Source: a bacterium (GTDB lineage: Bacteria > Chloroflexota > Anaerolineae > Caldilineales > Caldilineaceae). From it: a DNA stretch of 64,000 nt. Made by a program: the position numbers and the translations under genes. Shown here one piece after another: positions 28,430 through 37,033 of the stretch. Within the stretch, counting starts at the first letter, position 1. Each line of letters begins with the position of its first letter. The DNA lies in assembly GCA_016124945.1 (NCBI GenBank), contig WGMT01000033.1:62001-126000 (forward strand), given 5' to 3'. The notes beneath the pieces were generated by a model, which was not told the origin of the DNA, ran no database searches, and saw only the letters and a list, made by a program, of their open reading frames with translations.

Positions 28430-31400
28430 CTAATCCCAGTCGACCGAGTTCCAGTTGACGCTGTTCCAGTTGACCGAATTCCAGTTGACTGAGTTCCAGT
28501 TGACCGAGTTCCAGTTCACCGAATTCCAATTGACCGAGTTCCAGTTGACGCTGTTCCAATTGACCGAGTTCCAGTTCACCGAATTCCAGTTGACGCTGTT
28601 CCAATTGACCGAGTTCCAGTTGACCGAATTCCAGTTGACGCTGTTCCAGTTCACTGAATTCCAGTTCACGCTTGACCAGTCGATGCTTTCGTCGCCGTTC
28701 TGGCTGGCCCAATAGGCCATCATCGCCATCTTTGCCAACAGCATGTTGGGCATGATGCCCTGATTGGCCGCTTCCAGGCTGCTGCCGTGAATTGCCTCAC
28801 GAATGTTCAGGTAAACTGACTGGGCCGATGCCGCTTCCGGTCCTGCTACGTAGTTGTCATAGATTGTGTCGGGGCTGAGCGCCTTGCAGTAGATGGCAAC
28901 TTTGTGTAATTCCCCAAGCCAGGGACGATCCATCGAGAATTCGTTGGCCAGCGCCAGCCGATAGGTGCGATCCCAATTTGAGAACGATCCTTGCCGGTGT
29001 TGCTCCTTAACTTGAACACCATCAAGGAAGAAGTACTCGTTGCCGTTCTGCTGATGTGTGTAGACGACGTGCATCAGCGTGGGCGAAATCAGGTAGTCTT
29101 CTCCGCTCCCAAGCTCAGGCATGCCATTGGTGTCGCCTGCAGAAGATGTACGCAGCCTGCCGATGTATTCGTCCCATTCCTGGCCCAGGGTGAAGTTCCG
29201 CTGATTGATATTTGCCGAAGCAGTGACAATTCGCGCCGGTCCATCTTGATACTCGAATGCCGGGGCAACCCACGTTTCGACGGTGAGTTCGCTGTTGGCC
29301 TGACAGGCATCGTAGAGTTTTGCCGGCGCAACGCTCCCCTGGATGATGGTGTCGAAGTCGACAGAGAGGCCGCCATCGAACCAGGTGACGTTTGTCGGAT
29401 CTTGGATCGTCAGGTTGTGTGGTGTCCCAACCCCAGATGCATCGTAGACAATGCTGCCTGTGCCTTCATCGAAGAGGTAGAGCGCAACAAGGCCATCGTC
29501 CACCGGCGCCGCTGTTTTACGGATCAATTCTTCGCCGAAGGCTGTGCCGGTGCTCATCAGGCGATACTTCACCTGATCGGGTGTCAACGATGGTTCGGCG
29601 TCTAGCAGCAGCGCCACGGCGCCAGTTGCCACCGCCGCCGCCATGGACGTGCCCGACATGCGGAAGTAGTGCTTGCCATTTTCGCCGCCGAGCATGTGCG
29701 CTGGGTGTGCGATGGCCAGATTCGAGTCTGCGCCAGAGAGTGCGGCGATGATGTCCGTCCCCGGCACCACAATTTCGGGCTTGGCGAAACCGTCTTCGGT
29801 GATGCCGCGCACGCTGTAGGGCGCAATTGGGTCATCAGTAATGGTGACGGTGCCCTGGTCCTCAGTGGCGCCCACAGAGATGACAAAGGGATCGTTGGCC
29901 GGCGGATAGATAATGTTGTTGTCGTCGTTGTCGCCGTTGTTCCCCACCGATACCACAACGGTGATGCCATTGAACCAGAGAATCTCCACCGCAGTGCTCA
30001 GCGGATTGTCCAGGTACGATTCGGCAACCGTACTGTTCAGCGACATGTTGACCACACGAATGTTGTACAGTGCTGCATTTTCGTGGATCCACTGCAAACC
30101 TGCTACCACATCCGACGTCATGCCCACGCCGTGGTCGTTGATCACCTTCATGTCGATCAACTTGGTCTCGGGCGCCACGCCCATGTACGCGCCGTTTGAT
30201 CGCTGTCCATTGCCTGCGATGGTGCCGGCAACGTGGGTGCCATGGCCGTAGAAGTCGTCGATGGTGATGCCTGATGTCTCAAGGAACCAAAGAAAATAAC
30301 TGTCGAACGACTGTGCCGGGAACTCGTAGTTCTGGCCATTGAGAAAGCCTGCGTGGACAAGAATACGGCTGTTGCCGTTGGCATCGTTCAGATCCCAGTG
30401 GGGCGCGATACCGCTGTCCACCACTGCCACGGTGACACTGCTGCCACGTTTCGGCGTTGCTTCGTTCCACACCTGATCCGCCTCAATCGCTTTGACATAG
30501 GTGCTCGCCAGGTTGGAGGTGTTGATCATGCCCGGCGGCGTTGGCGTCGGCGTGATGGTGCTTGGTGTGTTCCACCACTCGATTTTGACATTGTCGATAA
30601 AGACTTTTTCGCCCCATTCCCAATCTGAGCTGCGGTTGGCAAACCTGATCTTCACCGAGCCATCGATAAAAGACGAAATGTCCTGGCTGAACTTTCCCTG
30701 TTGGTTCCCACCGAATTCTGCCAACGTCTGATAGCCGACTTGGCTGTTGCGGATCTGAACGGAAAGCGTTTCGTTGCTATCGAGGCCCACAGTCTGCCAA
30801 TCGAAGCTGAGGATCGCACTCTGCGCCCCCGATAAGTTGACCGAACGTTCGATGCGTTCTGTGTACTTATCAGCCATGTTGATTACCAGCCGGCCGTTGA
30901 CGATGCCCACGTAATGCTCCCCGTTTGGGCCTGGGGAACCGTACGGATCGTTTTCCTGCCAGCTTGATGCCCATGACGCCGTGCCGTGGTTATTGTTATA
31001 AGAGACGCTATCGAAACGGTCGAGGACGTAACTGCTGCTGTTCTGCGCGTCAACTTCTGCTGCTTTGGCGTTGATGTTGTCTACCACCAACGGCAAATGA
31101 ATCTGGTGCGGCAACTCTTCCGGCGTTACCTTTGACTCAATGCGAATGAAATCGATGTAAAAACCGGCAGTGGCGGCGGTGCCGGCGTCGCTCAAGATCC
31201 GTAGCATCACCTGATCCGACTGCACATCGGCTAGCTCGAAGCTTTCCACGTTCAACACAGGATCACCCACCGGCCCGCCAAATGCAGCGATCTGCTGCCA
31301 CGAAGCGCCTTGGTCCGCCGACACTGCCAGGGTGACTACATCGCTACCGGCATTGAAATCTTTACGACGGTAGCCCATGGTCAGCGACAAATTTCCTTGT

Positions 31401-31990
31401 GCGCTCAGTTGTACAGTTGCCTGTGCCCCTCGATTGCCACCCTGGATGCGCAGCCCTTCCATGGTGCCGGCCAGAAAGCGGACCAGCGCAACATCGCCTA
31501 AATCGAACCCGTCTGTTTCACCCAACTCCTGCCAACGCCAGTTGACCGAACGCTCCATGTCGGCGGCACTACCGTTAAACTCTTCCTGTGCAATCAGATC
31601 ACCATCGGCTTCGGCGGATTGGAGCACCACCGCATCAGGGCTAACGCGACGGACTCTCTGATCCTTGCTAAGCGCCACGAGTTTGTCTGCGGGGATTTCC
31701 ACTGCCAGCGCGTTGAGCATAGACAAGTTGTGGTAAACCATGCCGCCATGCCACAGATCGCCCTGGGCGATATCGTCGATGGCGCCATCCACTTGGACAA
31801 TGACACGAAGTGGTTGTTGGCCCCCTTCGTTCGCTATTTCGCGTAATGCAGGATGCAGTTTGTCTACTTGAGCGCCGGCAGGGTTACTTTGTGACCAGGA
31901 CGGCAGCAACAAGGCAATTACCAACAAAACCGACAACAGCCTGTTTGTTTTTGTTCTGGCGGCATGTGTCCATGTTACGGAATGGTGCAT
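28430..31990 (-). CDS. Secreted subtilisin-like S8 protease with LamG domain and WNSVN repeat tail
   Basis: This 1,186-residue exported protein begins with a signal peptide (LLSVLLVIALLLPSWS). An inhibitor-I9-like propeptide follows (LRVIVQVDG), then two beta-rich insertions ending near residue 490. The S8 catalytic domain shows the triad in AVVDSGIAPHWD (Asp, about 524), YGHGTHVAGT (His, about 582) and MSGTSMAAAVA (Ser, about 779). A LamG-like domain covers about 895-1045. The C-terminus is a run of 16 WNSVN-type pentapeptides, probably a beta-helical or stacking stalk for cell-surface attachment or export (inference). The start at 31990 is selected by AAAGGA 6 nt upstream; an earlier in-frame ATG lacks one. 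Confidence 0.88.
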   Translation of the reverse strand: MHHSVTWTHAARTKTNRLLSVLLVIALLLPSWSQSNPAGAQVDKLHPALREIANEGGQQPLRVIVQVDGAIDDIAQGDLWHGGMVYHNLSMLNALAVEIPADKLVALSKDQRVRRVSPDAVVLQSAEADGDLIAQEEFNGSAADMERSVNWRWQELGETDGFDLGDVALVRFLAGTMEGLRIQGGNRGAQATVQLSAQGNLSLTMGYRRKDFNAGSDVVTLAVSADQGASWQQIAAFGGPVGDPVLNVESFELADVQSDQVMLRILSDAGTAATAGFYIDFIRIESKVTPEELPHQIHLPLVVDNINAKAAEVDAQNSSSYVLDRFDSVSYNNNHGTASWASSWQENDPYGSPGPNGEHYVGIVNGRLVINMADKYTERIERSVNLSGAQSAILSFDWQTVGLDSNETLSVQIRNSQVGYQTLAEFGGNQQGKFSQDISSFIDGSVKIRFANRSSDWEWGEKVFIDNVKIEWWNTPSTITPTPTPPGMINTSNLASTYVKAIEADQVWNEATPKRGSSVTVAVVDSGIAPHWDLNDANGNSRILVHAGFLNGQNYEFPAQSFDSYFLWFLETSGITIDDFYGHGTHVAGTIAGNGQRSNGAYMGVAPETKLIDMKVINDHGVGMTSDVVAGLQWIHENAALYNIRVVNMSLNSTVAESYLDNPLSTAVEILWFNGITVVVSVGNNGDNDDNNIIYPPANDPFVISVGATEDQGTVTITDDPIAPYSVRGITEDGFAKPEIVVPGTDIIAALSGADSNLAIAHPAHMLGGENGKHYFRMSGTSMAAAVATGAVALLLDAEPSLTPDQVKYRLMSTGTAFGEELIRKTAAPVDDGLVALYLFDEGTGSIVYDASGVGTPHNLTIQDPTNVTWFDGGLSVDFDTIIQGSVAPAKLYDACQANSELTVETWVAPAFEYQDGPARIVTASANINQRNFTLGQEWDEYIGRLRTSSAGDTNGMPELGSGEDYLISPTLMHVVYTHQQNGNEYFFLDGVQVKEQHRQGSFSNWDRTYRLALANEFSMDRPWLGELHKVAIYCKALSPDTIYDNYVAGPEAASAQSVYLNIREAIHGSSLEAANQGIMPNMLLAKMAMMAYWASQNGDESIDWSSVNWNSVNWNSVNWNSVNWNSVNWNSVNWNSVNWNSVNWNSVNWNSVNWNSVNWNSVNWNSVNWNSVNWNSVNWNSVDWD
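28436..28676 (-). repeat. 15-bp tandem repeats encoding WNSVN
   Basis: About sixteen contiguous 15-bp units encode WNSVN, with a WSSVN first unit and a WNSVD last one. The units differ mainly at synonymous positions, including serine switches between AGC and TCG/TCA codon families. Confidence 0.9.
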
Positions 31991-32220
31991 ACTGCTTCCT
32001 TTCTGCATTTGCTGCTGTTGTACTCGTCGTCAATGTTGTATAAGCGGCTAGGTGTTAGCCTATGTCTTATGTATCGGCGATGTGATTGCGTAGATAAATT
32101 ACAATTGCATTAGATTTGTAAAAGTAAATTCTGCTTGTTTTTAGTAAGGTTTTGTTGTGTGTGTGTGGATCCCTGTCGTAGTCGTTTTCCCTACGGAGCG
32201 CGTTGGGCGGACGCCGCGAA

Positions 32221-32257
32221 GAGACAAAAAAATCCGCCGAAAGGCGGATCGGTGTCT
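32221..32257 (-). terminator. Intrinsic terminator of the ATP-grasp gene
   Basis: On the minus strand GATCCGCC-TTTC-GGCGGAT is followed at once by TTTTTTT, about 110 bp after the ATP-grasp stop codon. Flanking GAGAC/GTCTC adds a further stem. The rest of 31991-32364 shows no coding sequence. Confidence 0.8.
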
Positions 32258-32364
32258 CTAGGATACTACAAGGATAGCGTGTTCTATGTGGGGTATTGGC
32301 TTAGGTTGAGTAAGCGAATGAGGGGTGTGAACTTAGGTTCCTGCCGCAAGTTTGGTGATAAATT

Positions 32365-33564
32365 TTAGCTCGGCTTGTCTGAAGCAGGCAGGACGGCGAG
32401 GAATTCTTCGGCAAAGCGCTGCTCATATTGCTGTAATAATGATGTCACTCGTTCATGAGCAGAGGACGCCACGATCAGCCCGGCGTGGTGTTCTTTGTGG
32501 GCCAACCGCCACACAATTTCAGGGTCGTTATACGCGCTCAGATCCGGCCATTCCTGGCGCGCCAGGCAGAGGATCAGGCCGGCGTACTCCTGACGATAGT
32601 CTTTGAGTTCGTAGGATTCACGGCGCAGATGGGCTAGTTCGATCTTCGCCCACTCTTCCCACAGGTTGATCCCTGTGGCCGCGGCCACCAATTCGTCGAT
32701 GTTGGCCCCACCTACGCGCGCCGCCGCTTCCAAAAAGTAGAACTTGCCGTCGGCTTCGGCGCGGATAAACTCGGCGTGGGTGACGCCACGCACCATGCCC
32801 AAAGCTTCGATCACCTGGCGATTCAGGGCAAAGAGGGCAACCGTCTCTTCGTCTTCGTGTGGCTGGGTCTGTGTGGTGAAGATGCCGCCACCCTGGAAGA
32901 CCTGCATAGGTGGTTTGCCGTAGCGGTGGGCAATGTTGAAGAGTACCTGCCGCTCCGATACAATGCTGTCTACGTGATAGACTGGGCCGGGCACAAACTG
33001 TTCAAGGACATAGTACGACTGTCGATCCCCCAACACATCCAGCGCTCGCCACACCTCCTCGCTGTTGTGGACCTTGGTGATCCCCACTGAACCGGCTTCG
33101 GAACGCGGTTTGAGTACCCACGGCGGCGTCACCGAGGACATGAAGGCGCGCAGCCTGTCGTAGTTCAGTACATGCACAAAATCGGGCACGGCGATGCCAC
33201 TGTCGCGCGCCTGCACGCGCATGGCCAATTTGTCGCGGAAGTAGCGGGCTGTGGTGTCGCCCATGCCCGGCGTGCGCAGGTGCTCGCGTAATGCCGCCGC
33301 TGTCTCTACATCGTAATCGTCCAACGGCACGATGCGGTCGATGGCTCGATCCCGCGCCAGATAGCTCACAGCGTGGACAATGTCGGGGCGCTTCGTTAGA
33401 TCAGGCATGAAGAAGATCTCATCGATGCTCTCCCGCACCCAGCGTTCCTCCTGTAATTCGTCTTTGGCCACCAGCACAACCCGCGCCCCCAACTGCTTGC
33501 ACATGCGCATAAACGCGTTGCCCTTGAAATAACTGGCCAGGCAGAGGATGGTAGGCTGATCCAT
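32365..33564 (-). CDS. ATP-grasp domain carboxylate-amine ligase-like protein
   Basis: This 399-residue protein has a three-part ATP-grasp layout. A Rossmann-like N-domain (ILCLASYFKGNAFMRMCKQL) is followed by the ATP-binding domain from about residue 110, with VLKPRSEAGSVGI, the hinge YVLEQFVPGPVYHVD, and the metal site FYFLEAAARVGGANIDEL. Members join a carboxylate to an amine through an acyl-phosphate and make dipeptides, amino-acid conjugates or tailoring products. No partner biosynthetic gene lies next to it, so the substrate is unknown. AGGAG precedes the ATG at 33564. It appears monocistronic, between a 16-bp repeat array and its own terminator. Confidence 0.85.
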   Translation of the reverse strand: MDQPTILCLASYFKGNAFMRMCKQLGARVVLVAKDELQEERWVRESIDEIFFMPDLTKRPDIVHAVSYLARDRAIDRIVPLDDYDVETAAALREHLRTPGMGDTTARYFRDKLAMRVQARDSGIAVPDFVHVLNYDRLRAFMSSVTPPWVLKPRSEAGSVGITKVHNSEEVWRALDVLGDRQSYYVLEQFVPGPVYHVDSIVSERQVLFNIAHRYGKPPMQVFQGGGIFTTQTQPHEDEETVALFALNRQVIEALGMVRGVTHAEFIRAEADGKFYFLEAAARVGGANIDELVAAATGINLWEEWAKIELAHLRRESYELKDYRQEYAGLILCLARQEWPDLSAYNDPEIVWRLAHKEHHAGLIVASSAHERVTSLLQQYEQRFAEEFLAVLPASDKPS

Positions 33565-33594
33565 GGGAATCTCCTGTGAGCGATGCGATGAAAC

Positions 33595-33663
33595 GTTGAA
33601 GCGGTTAAGCGTTGAAGCGGTTAAGCGTTGAAGCGGTTAAGCGTTGAAGCAGTTAAGCGTTGA
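33595..33663. repeat. 16-bp tandem repeat upstream of the ATP-grasp gene
   Basis: Four copies of GTTGAAGCGGTTAAGC (33595-33658, the last with one change) and a partial fifth lie just upstream of the ribosome-binding site of the ATP-grasp gene. There are no spacers, so this is not a CRISPR. It could be a multi-site operator or simple slippage. Confidence 0.85.
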
Positions 33664-33701
33664 TGATAACATTGATGGTTGTGCTGGAAAAGCTAAAAAT
33701 G

Positions 33702-33782
33702 GAACGCGGATTTGGCCGATCTCAGCGGATTCTTCTGTTTTGATCCGCCTTGATCCGCTCAATCCGCCCGATCCGCGTTCCA
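33702..33782. repeat. GAACGCGGAT / ATCCGCGTTC inverted repeat
   Basis: GGAACGCGGAT near 33700 and GATCCGCGTTCC near 33770 are reverse complements, with internal GATCCGC/GCGGAT copies. This is a degenerate member of the family seen better at 43305-43408. Confidence 0.6.
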
Positions 33783-33812
33783 TCTTCCCAACGAGTCGTC
33801 GGTCGTCACTTT

Positions 33813-36026
33813 CTACGCCGCCGCGATACGCTCCGCCGTAAACGGCATCTGCCGAATGCGTTTGCCCGTCGCCGCGAAAAGACCATTCGCCACCGCCGCC
33901 GCCACAGGACCCATGGGCGGTTCGCCCACACCACGTGGTTTTCGATCCGGCGCTTCGAGCAGCGCCACTTCTACGTGGGGCGCCTGCTTCATGGTCAGCA
34001 GCGGGTAACGGTCGAAATTGCGTACAGAGACTTCACCATCGACGATGGTCAGTTCTTCCAGCAATGTGGAACTCAGCGCCATCATCACCGATCCTTCCAC
34101 CTGTGCCGCTGCGCCGTCTGGGTTGATCACCAGGCCCGGGTCCATGGCCGCCCACACATTGTGCACACGCACATTGTCTCCTTCCAGCGACACTTCGGCC
34201 ACCTGCGCCACCACTGTATCCACATCGGTGCAGCAGGCAATGCCGAGGCCATGCCCCGCCGGCAAGGACCGGCCCCATTCGGCCATTTCCGCCGCCCGCT
34301 CCAAGACAGCCGCCATACGCTGTCCGTGATCGTCGTTGCCCAGGTGGGCCAGGCGGAAGGCCAGCGGATCTTGCCCCGCCGTGTGTGCGACTTCATCTAG
34401 AAAGCTTTCGATGGCGAATGTATTGGCCAACAGACCCAGGCCGCGCCACCATCCTGTGCGCACCGGCAAGGGGACATGCCACGCCATTGCTTGCCGATTG
34501 GGAATCCCGCCGTAGTGGATCGTGCCGCCGCGCCACGCCCCAAAGTCTGCGCCCATGATGTTGGCCACGAAGCCCGGCAACATGGAAAATGCCACATCGC
34601 TGCTTGCCTGCCGGTGTTCGATGGCGACCAATCGACCGCTGTCGTCCAAACGCGCATAGAGGACGCTGTGCGTCGGCGGGCGGAAGTAGCCGTTACGCAT
34701 CTCTTCCGCGCGATCCCAGCCTACATGCACCGGCTTGCCCGTTGCTTTGCTTAGAATCGCCGCCTCTAGCGAGGCGTCGGCCTCCACCTTGCGCCCGAAG
34801 CCACCGCCCAGGTAGGTGGGGATGACCTCAACTTGATCGCGTTCCATGCCCAACACGTCGGCGATGCGCCCCTGAATGCCCCCCTGCGACTGGGTCGACA
34901 CCCAGATTGTCGCCTTGTCGGCTGTCACATGTGCCAGCGCGGCCTGGGGTTCCATCGAGGCGTGCGCCGCCATGGGCGTGCGGTACTCTGCTTTGAGCGT
35001 GGTGTTCTCGCCTAGCAGCGCCGGCGCGTCGCCCTCTTTTTGGATGAGCACACCGTTGCCGTTGCCCACCGTCACCAATTCGTCCAGTTCGGCCTGTTGC
35101 CAGCGTTTGCCCTCATCCCAGGTGACATTGAGACGGCTCACCGCTGTGCGCGCCGCCTCACGCGAAGATGCCGCGACGCCGGCAAAGCCGTCCTCGATTA
35201 CAACCTGTGTCACACCGTCGACGTTGTTTGCGTCCCCTGGTGTGGCGCTGGTCAGCTTGCCTTCCAGTGTAGGGGTACGCCAGATCGCGCCGTAGAGCAT
35301 GCCATCCATGCGCATATCGTAGCCGTAGCCCGCGCCGCCAGTCACCTTGGCAGGGATATCAACGCGCTGGGCCGACTTGCCGATGACGGTAAACTCGTCG
35401 ATGGATTTGAGGGTGGCGCCTTCCACTGTCTCCCATTCATCGCCCGCCCGGGCTTGATGATGGGCCACGATCTCGCCAAAGGTCATGCTTTTGCTTGTAT
35501 CAGTGATCATGGCAAAGCTCGCACTCCCCAAGACCAGTTGATCTGCTGTTACACCGAATGCGGTTGCAGCTTCGACGCGCAACATTTCGCGCAACGTGGC
35601 CGCTGCCTGCCGCAATGGATCGTAAATCGAACTTACCGAACTGCTGCCCGCCGTGCCCATGCCGTCCGCCGGGCCGACGTGGGTGGTGCCCTGCAACAGT
35701 TCCAACTGTGAAAGGTCGAGGCCCAGTTCTTCCGCGCCAATCTGCGCCAACGCCGTGTGGATGCCCTGTCCCATCTCAACTTTGCTCACATAGAGGCGGA
35801 TCTGATTGTCGGGTGTGATTTCAAACCACATCCACGGTTCGGCGTCGAACCCGCCCGGCCCCGACGCATTGTCAAGCAGGCGCGCCAGTTGCAGCCGACC
35901 GTAGGGCACGCCAAAGGTGATCCCCAGCGCCACGCCCGCCCCGACGATGCCGGTGCCAATCAGAAAACCGCGCCGGGTGGGCCGCCAGCGGCGTTTGGTT
36001 TTGGTAACTTTTTGATCTGAAGTCAT
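33813..36026 (-). CDS. Molybdopterin-binding subunit of a xanthine-dehydrogenase-family hydroxylase (IorB-like)
   Basis: This 737-residue exported protein carries a Tat signal (Arg18-Arg19, RRGFLIG). Its domains are typical of two-subunit Mo hydroxylases such as isoquinoline 1-oxidoreductase: VEMGQGIHTALAQIGAEELG, the molybdopterin segments GGGFGRKVEADASLEAAIL and WRGLGLLANTFAIESFLDE, and the catalytic Glu in PRGVGEPPMGP near the C-terminus. Such enzymes hydroxylate aldehydes or N-heterocycles in the periplasm and pass electrons to the [2Fe-2S] partner and then to a cytochrome. The partner is encoded just upstream on the same strand. No FAD subunit is present, which agrees with the IorAB type. 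GGAG supports the start at 36026. Confidence 0.88.
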   Translation of the reverse strand: MTSDQKVTKTKRRWRPTRRGFLIGTGIVGAGVALGITFGVPYGRLQLARLLDNASGPGGFDAEPWMWFEITPDNQIRLYVSKVEMGQGIHTALAQIGAEELGLDLSQLELLQGTTHVGPADGMGTAGSSSVSSIYDPLRQAAATLREMLRVEAATAFGVTADQLVLGSASFAMITDTSKSMTFGEIVAHHQARAGDEWETVEGATLKSIDEFTVIGKSAQRVDIPAKVTGGAGYGYDMRMDGMLYGAIWRTPTLEGKLTSATPGDANNVDGVTQVVIEDGFAGVAASSREAARTAVSRLNVTWDEGKRWQQAELDELVTVGNGNGVLIQKEGDAPALLGENTTLKAEYRTPMAAHASMEPQAALAHVTADKATIWVSTQSQGGIQGRIADVLGMERDQVEVIPTYLGGGFGRKVEADASLEAAILSKATGKPVHVGWDRAEEMRNGYFRPPTHSVLYARLDDSGRLVAIEHRQASSDVAFSMLPGFVANIMGADFGAWRGGTIHYGGIPNRQAMAWHVPLPVRTGWWRGLGLLANTFAIESFLDEVAHTAGQDPLAFRLAHLGNDDHGQRMAAVLERAAEMAEWGRSLPAGHGLGIACCTDVDTVVAQVAEVSLEGDNVRVHNVWAAMDPGLVINPDGAAAQVEGSVMMALSSTLLEELTIVDGEVSVRNFDRYPLLTMKQAPHVEVALLEAPDRKPRGVGEPPMGPVAAAVANGLFAATGKRIRQMPFTAERIAAA

Positions 36027-36179
36027 GGTCGATTCTCCGAAAAATGATGAATAATGAATGATGATTGTGTACAGCAAGTGACTTTTTGATCGGGATCGTT
36101 GCCTGGCAAGGAAGTTTCGAACATCCCACCAGGTTTCCGATCACCTCGATCCATTCTCCACCCAATCTTTATTCATCAT

Positions 36180-36632
36180 TCATCCTGCTTGCGCCGCCTG
36201 TTTCACCGCCTCTTTAATCCGCACATAGCAGCCACAGCGACAGTAGTTGCTCCCCATTGCCTCTACGATTTGGTCATCGCTAGGGTTGGGGGTGGCGTCG
36301 ACAAAGGCTGCCGCCGCCATGATCTGGCCGCTCATGCACCAACCACACTGCGGCACCTGTAAGTCGATGAAAGCCTGCTGCACAGGGTGGAGCACATCGC
36401 CGTCGGCCAGCCCTTCGATGGTGCGGATCTCTTTGCCCTCGGCCAGCGCCAGCGGCGTGACACAGGATCGCGTCGCCACCCCGTCTATGTGGATGGTGCA
36501 GGCGCCGCAGATGCCCGCGCCGCAGCCGAAGCGCGTCCCTATCATGCCCAGTTCATCGCGCAGCAACCATAGCAACATACGCTCGGTGCCGTCGGCCACT
36601 TCCACCTGGCTGCCGTTAATCGTCAACTGCAT
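36180..36632 (-). CDS. [2Fe-2S] subunit of the Mo hydroxylase (IorA-like)
   Basis: This 150-residue protein has the two-cluster arrangement of the family: a plant-ferredoxin-type site (FGCGAGICGACTIHIDG plus the Cys of RSCVTPL) and a helical domain with CGWCMSGQIMAA and YCRCGCYVRIKEAV. It shuttles electrons from the molybdopterin subunit. It has no signal peptide; relatives ride with the Tat-exported large subunit. It lies 153 bp upstream of the large-subunit gene, with a hairpin-rich gap between them. Confidence 0.92.
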   Translation of the reverse strand: MQLTINGSQVEVADGTERMLLWLLRDELGMIGTRFGCGAGICGACTIHIDGVATRSCVTPLALAEGKEIRTIEGLADGDVLHPVQQAFIDLQVPQCGWCMSGQIMAAAAFVDATPNPSDDQIVEAMGSNYCRCGCYVRIKEAVKQAAQAG

Positions 36633-36659
36633 GGATATCCTCTTTCTGCCTTGTTGAAG

Positions 36660-36722
36660 GTGATTGGTGAATCGTGACTGGGACAGAATTTACTTCTACC
36701 CAAATCATGAATCACCAATCAC
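36660..36722. repeat. Heptamer-type intergenic hairpin
   Basis: GTGATTGGTGAATCGTGACT (from 36660) is faced by AATCATGAATCACCAATCAC (to 36722), an imperfect stem of about 23 bp. The rest of 36633-37033 is A-rich and then pyrimidine-rich and shows no credible gene. Confidence 0.65.
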
Positions 36723-37033
36723 TGAGTTCTAAAATCATCGATGAATGTCGTCATCATACCCCTCATCACCGCGCTGTGCGGTATTTTGTCGCACAATTGC
36801 ACAGAAACGCGCCCGACCCCTTCCGCACAGGATTTGGGCATGGGCCAAAAGGTGGGGTATGCTCAGAGAAGAAAGGCAAAAGGGAAAAGACAAATTGCAA
36901 AAGGCAAAACGCCTCCTACAGATCCTGAAAATCCCATAAATCCGTGTCCAACACTCAATATCCAGTGGAATGATAGATCCTCTACGTCCGTCGTCCGTCT
37001 TCCGTCTTCCGCTTTCTCTCCCTCGAATCCGCC

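Noticed and set aside
28392..28715. Repetitive open frames on both strands (ELEQRQLE... and TEFQLTEFQ...)
   Set aside because: They are other-frame readings of the WNSVN repeat of the S8 protease.
33595..33663. Possible CRISPR array
   Set aside because: Contiguous 16-bp units without spacers and no cas genes.
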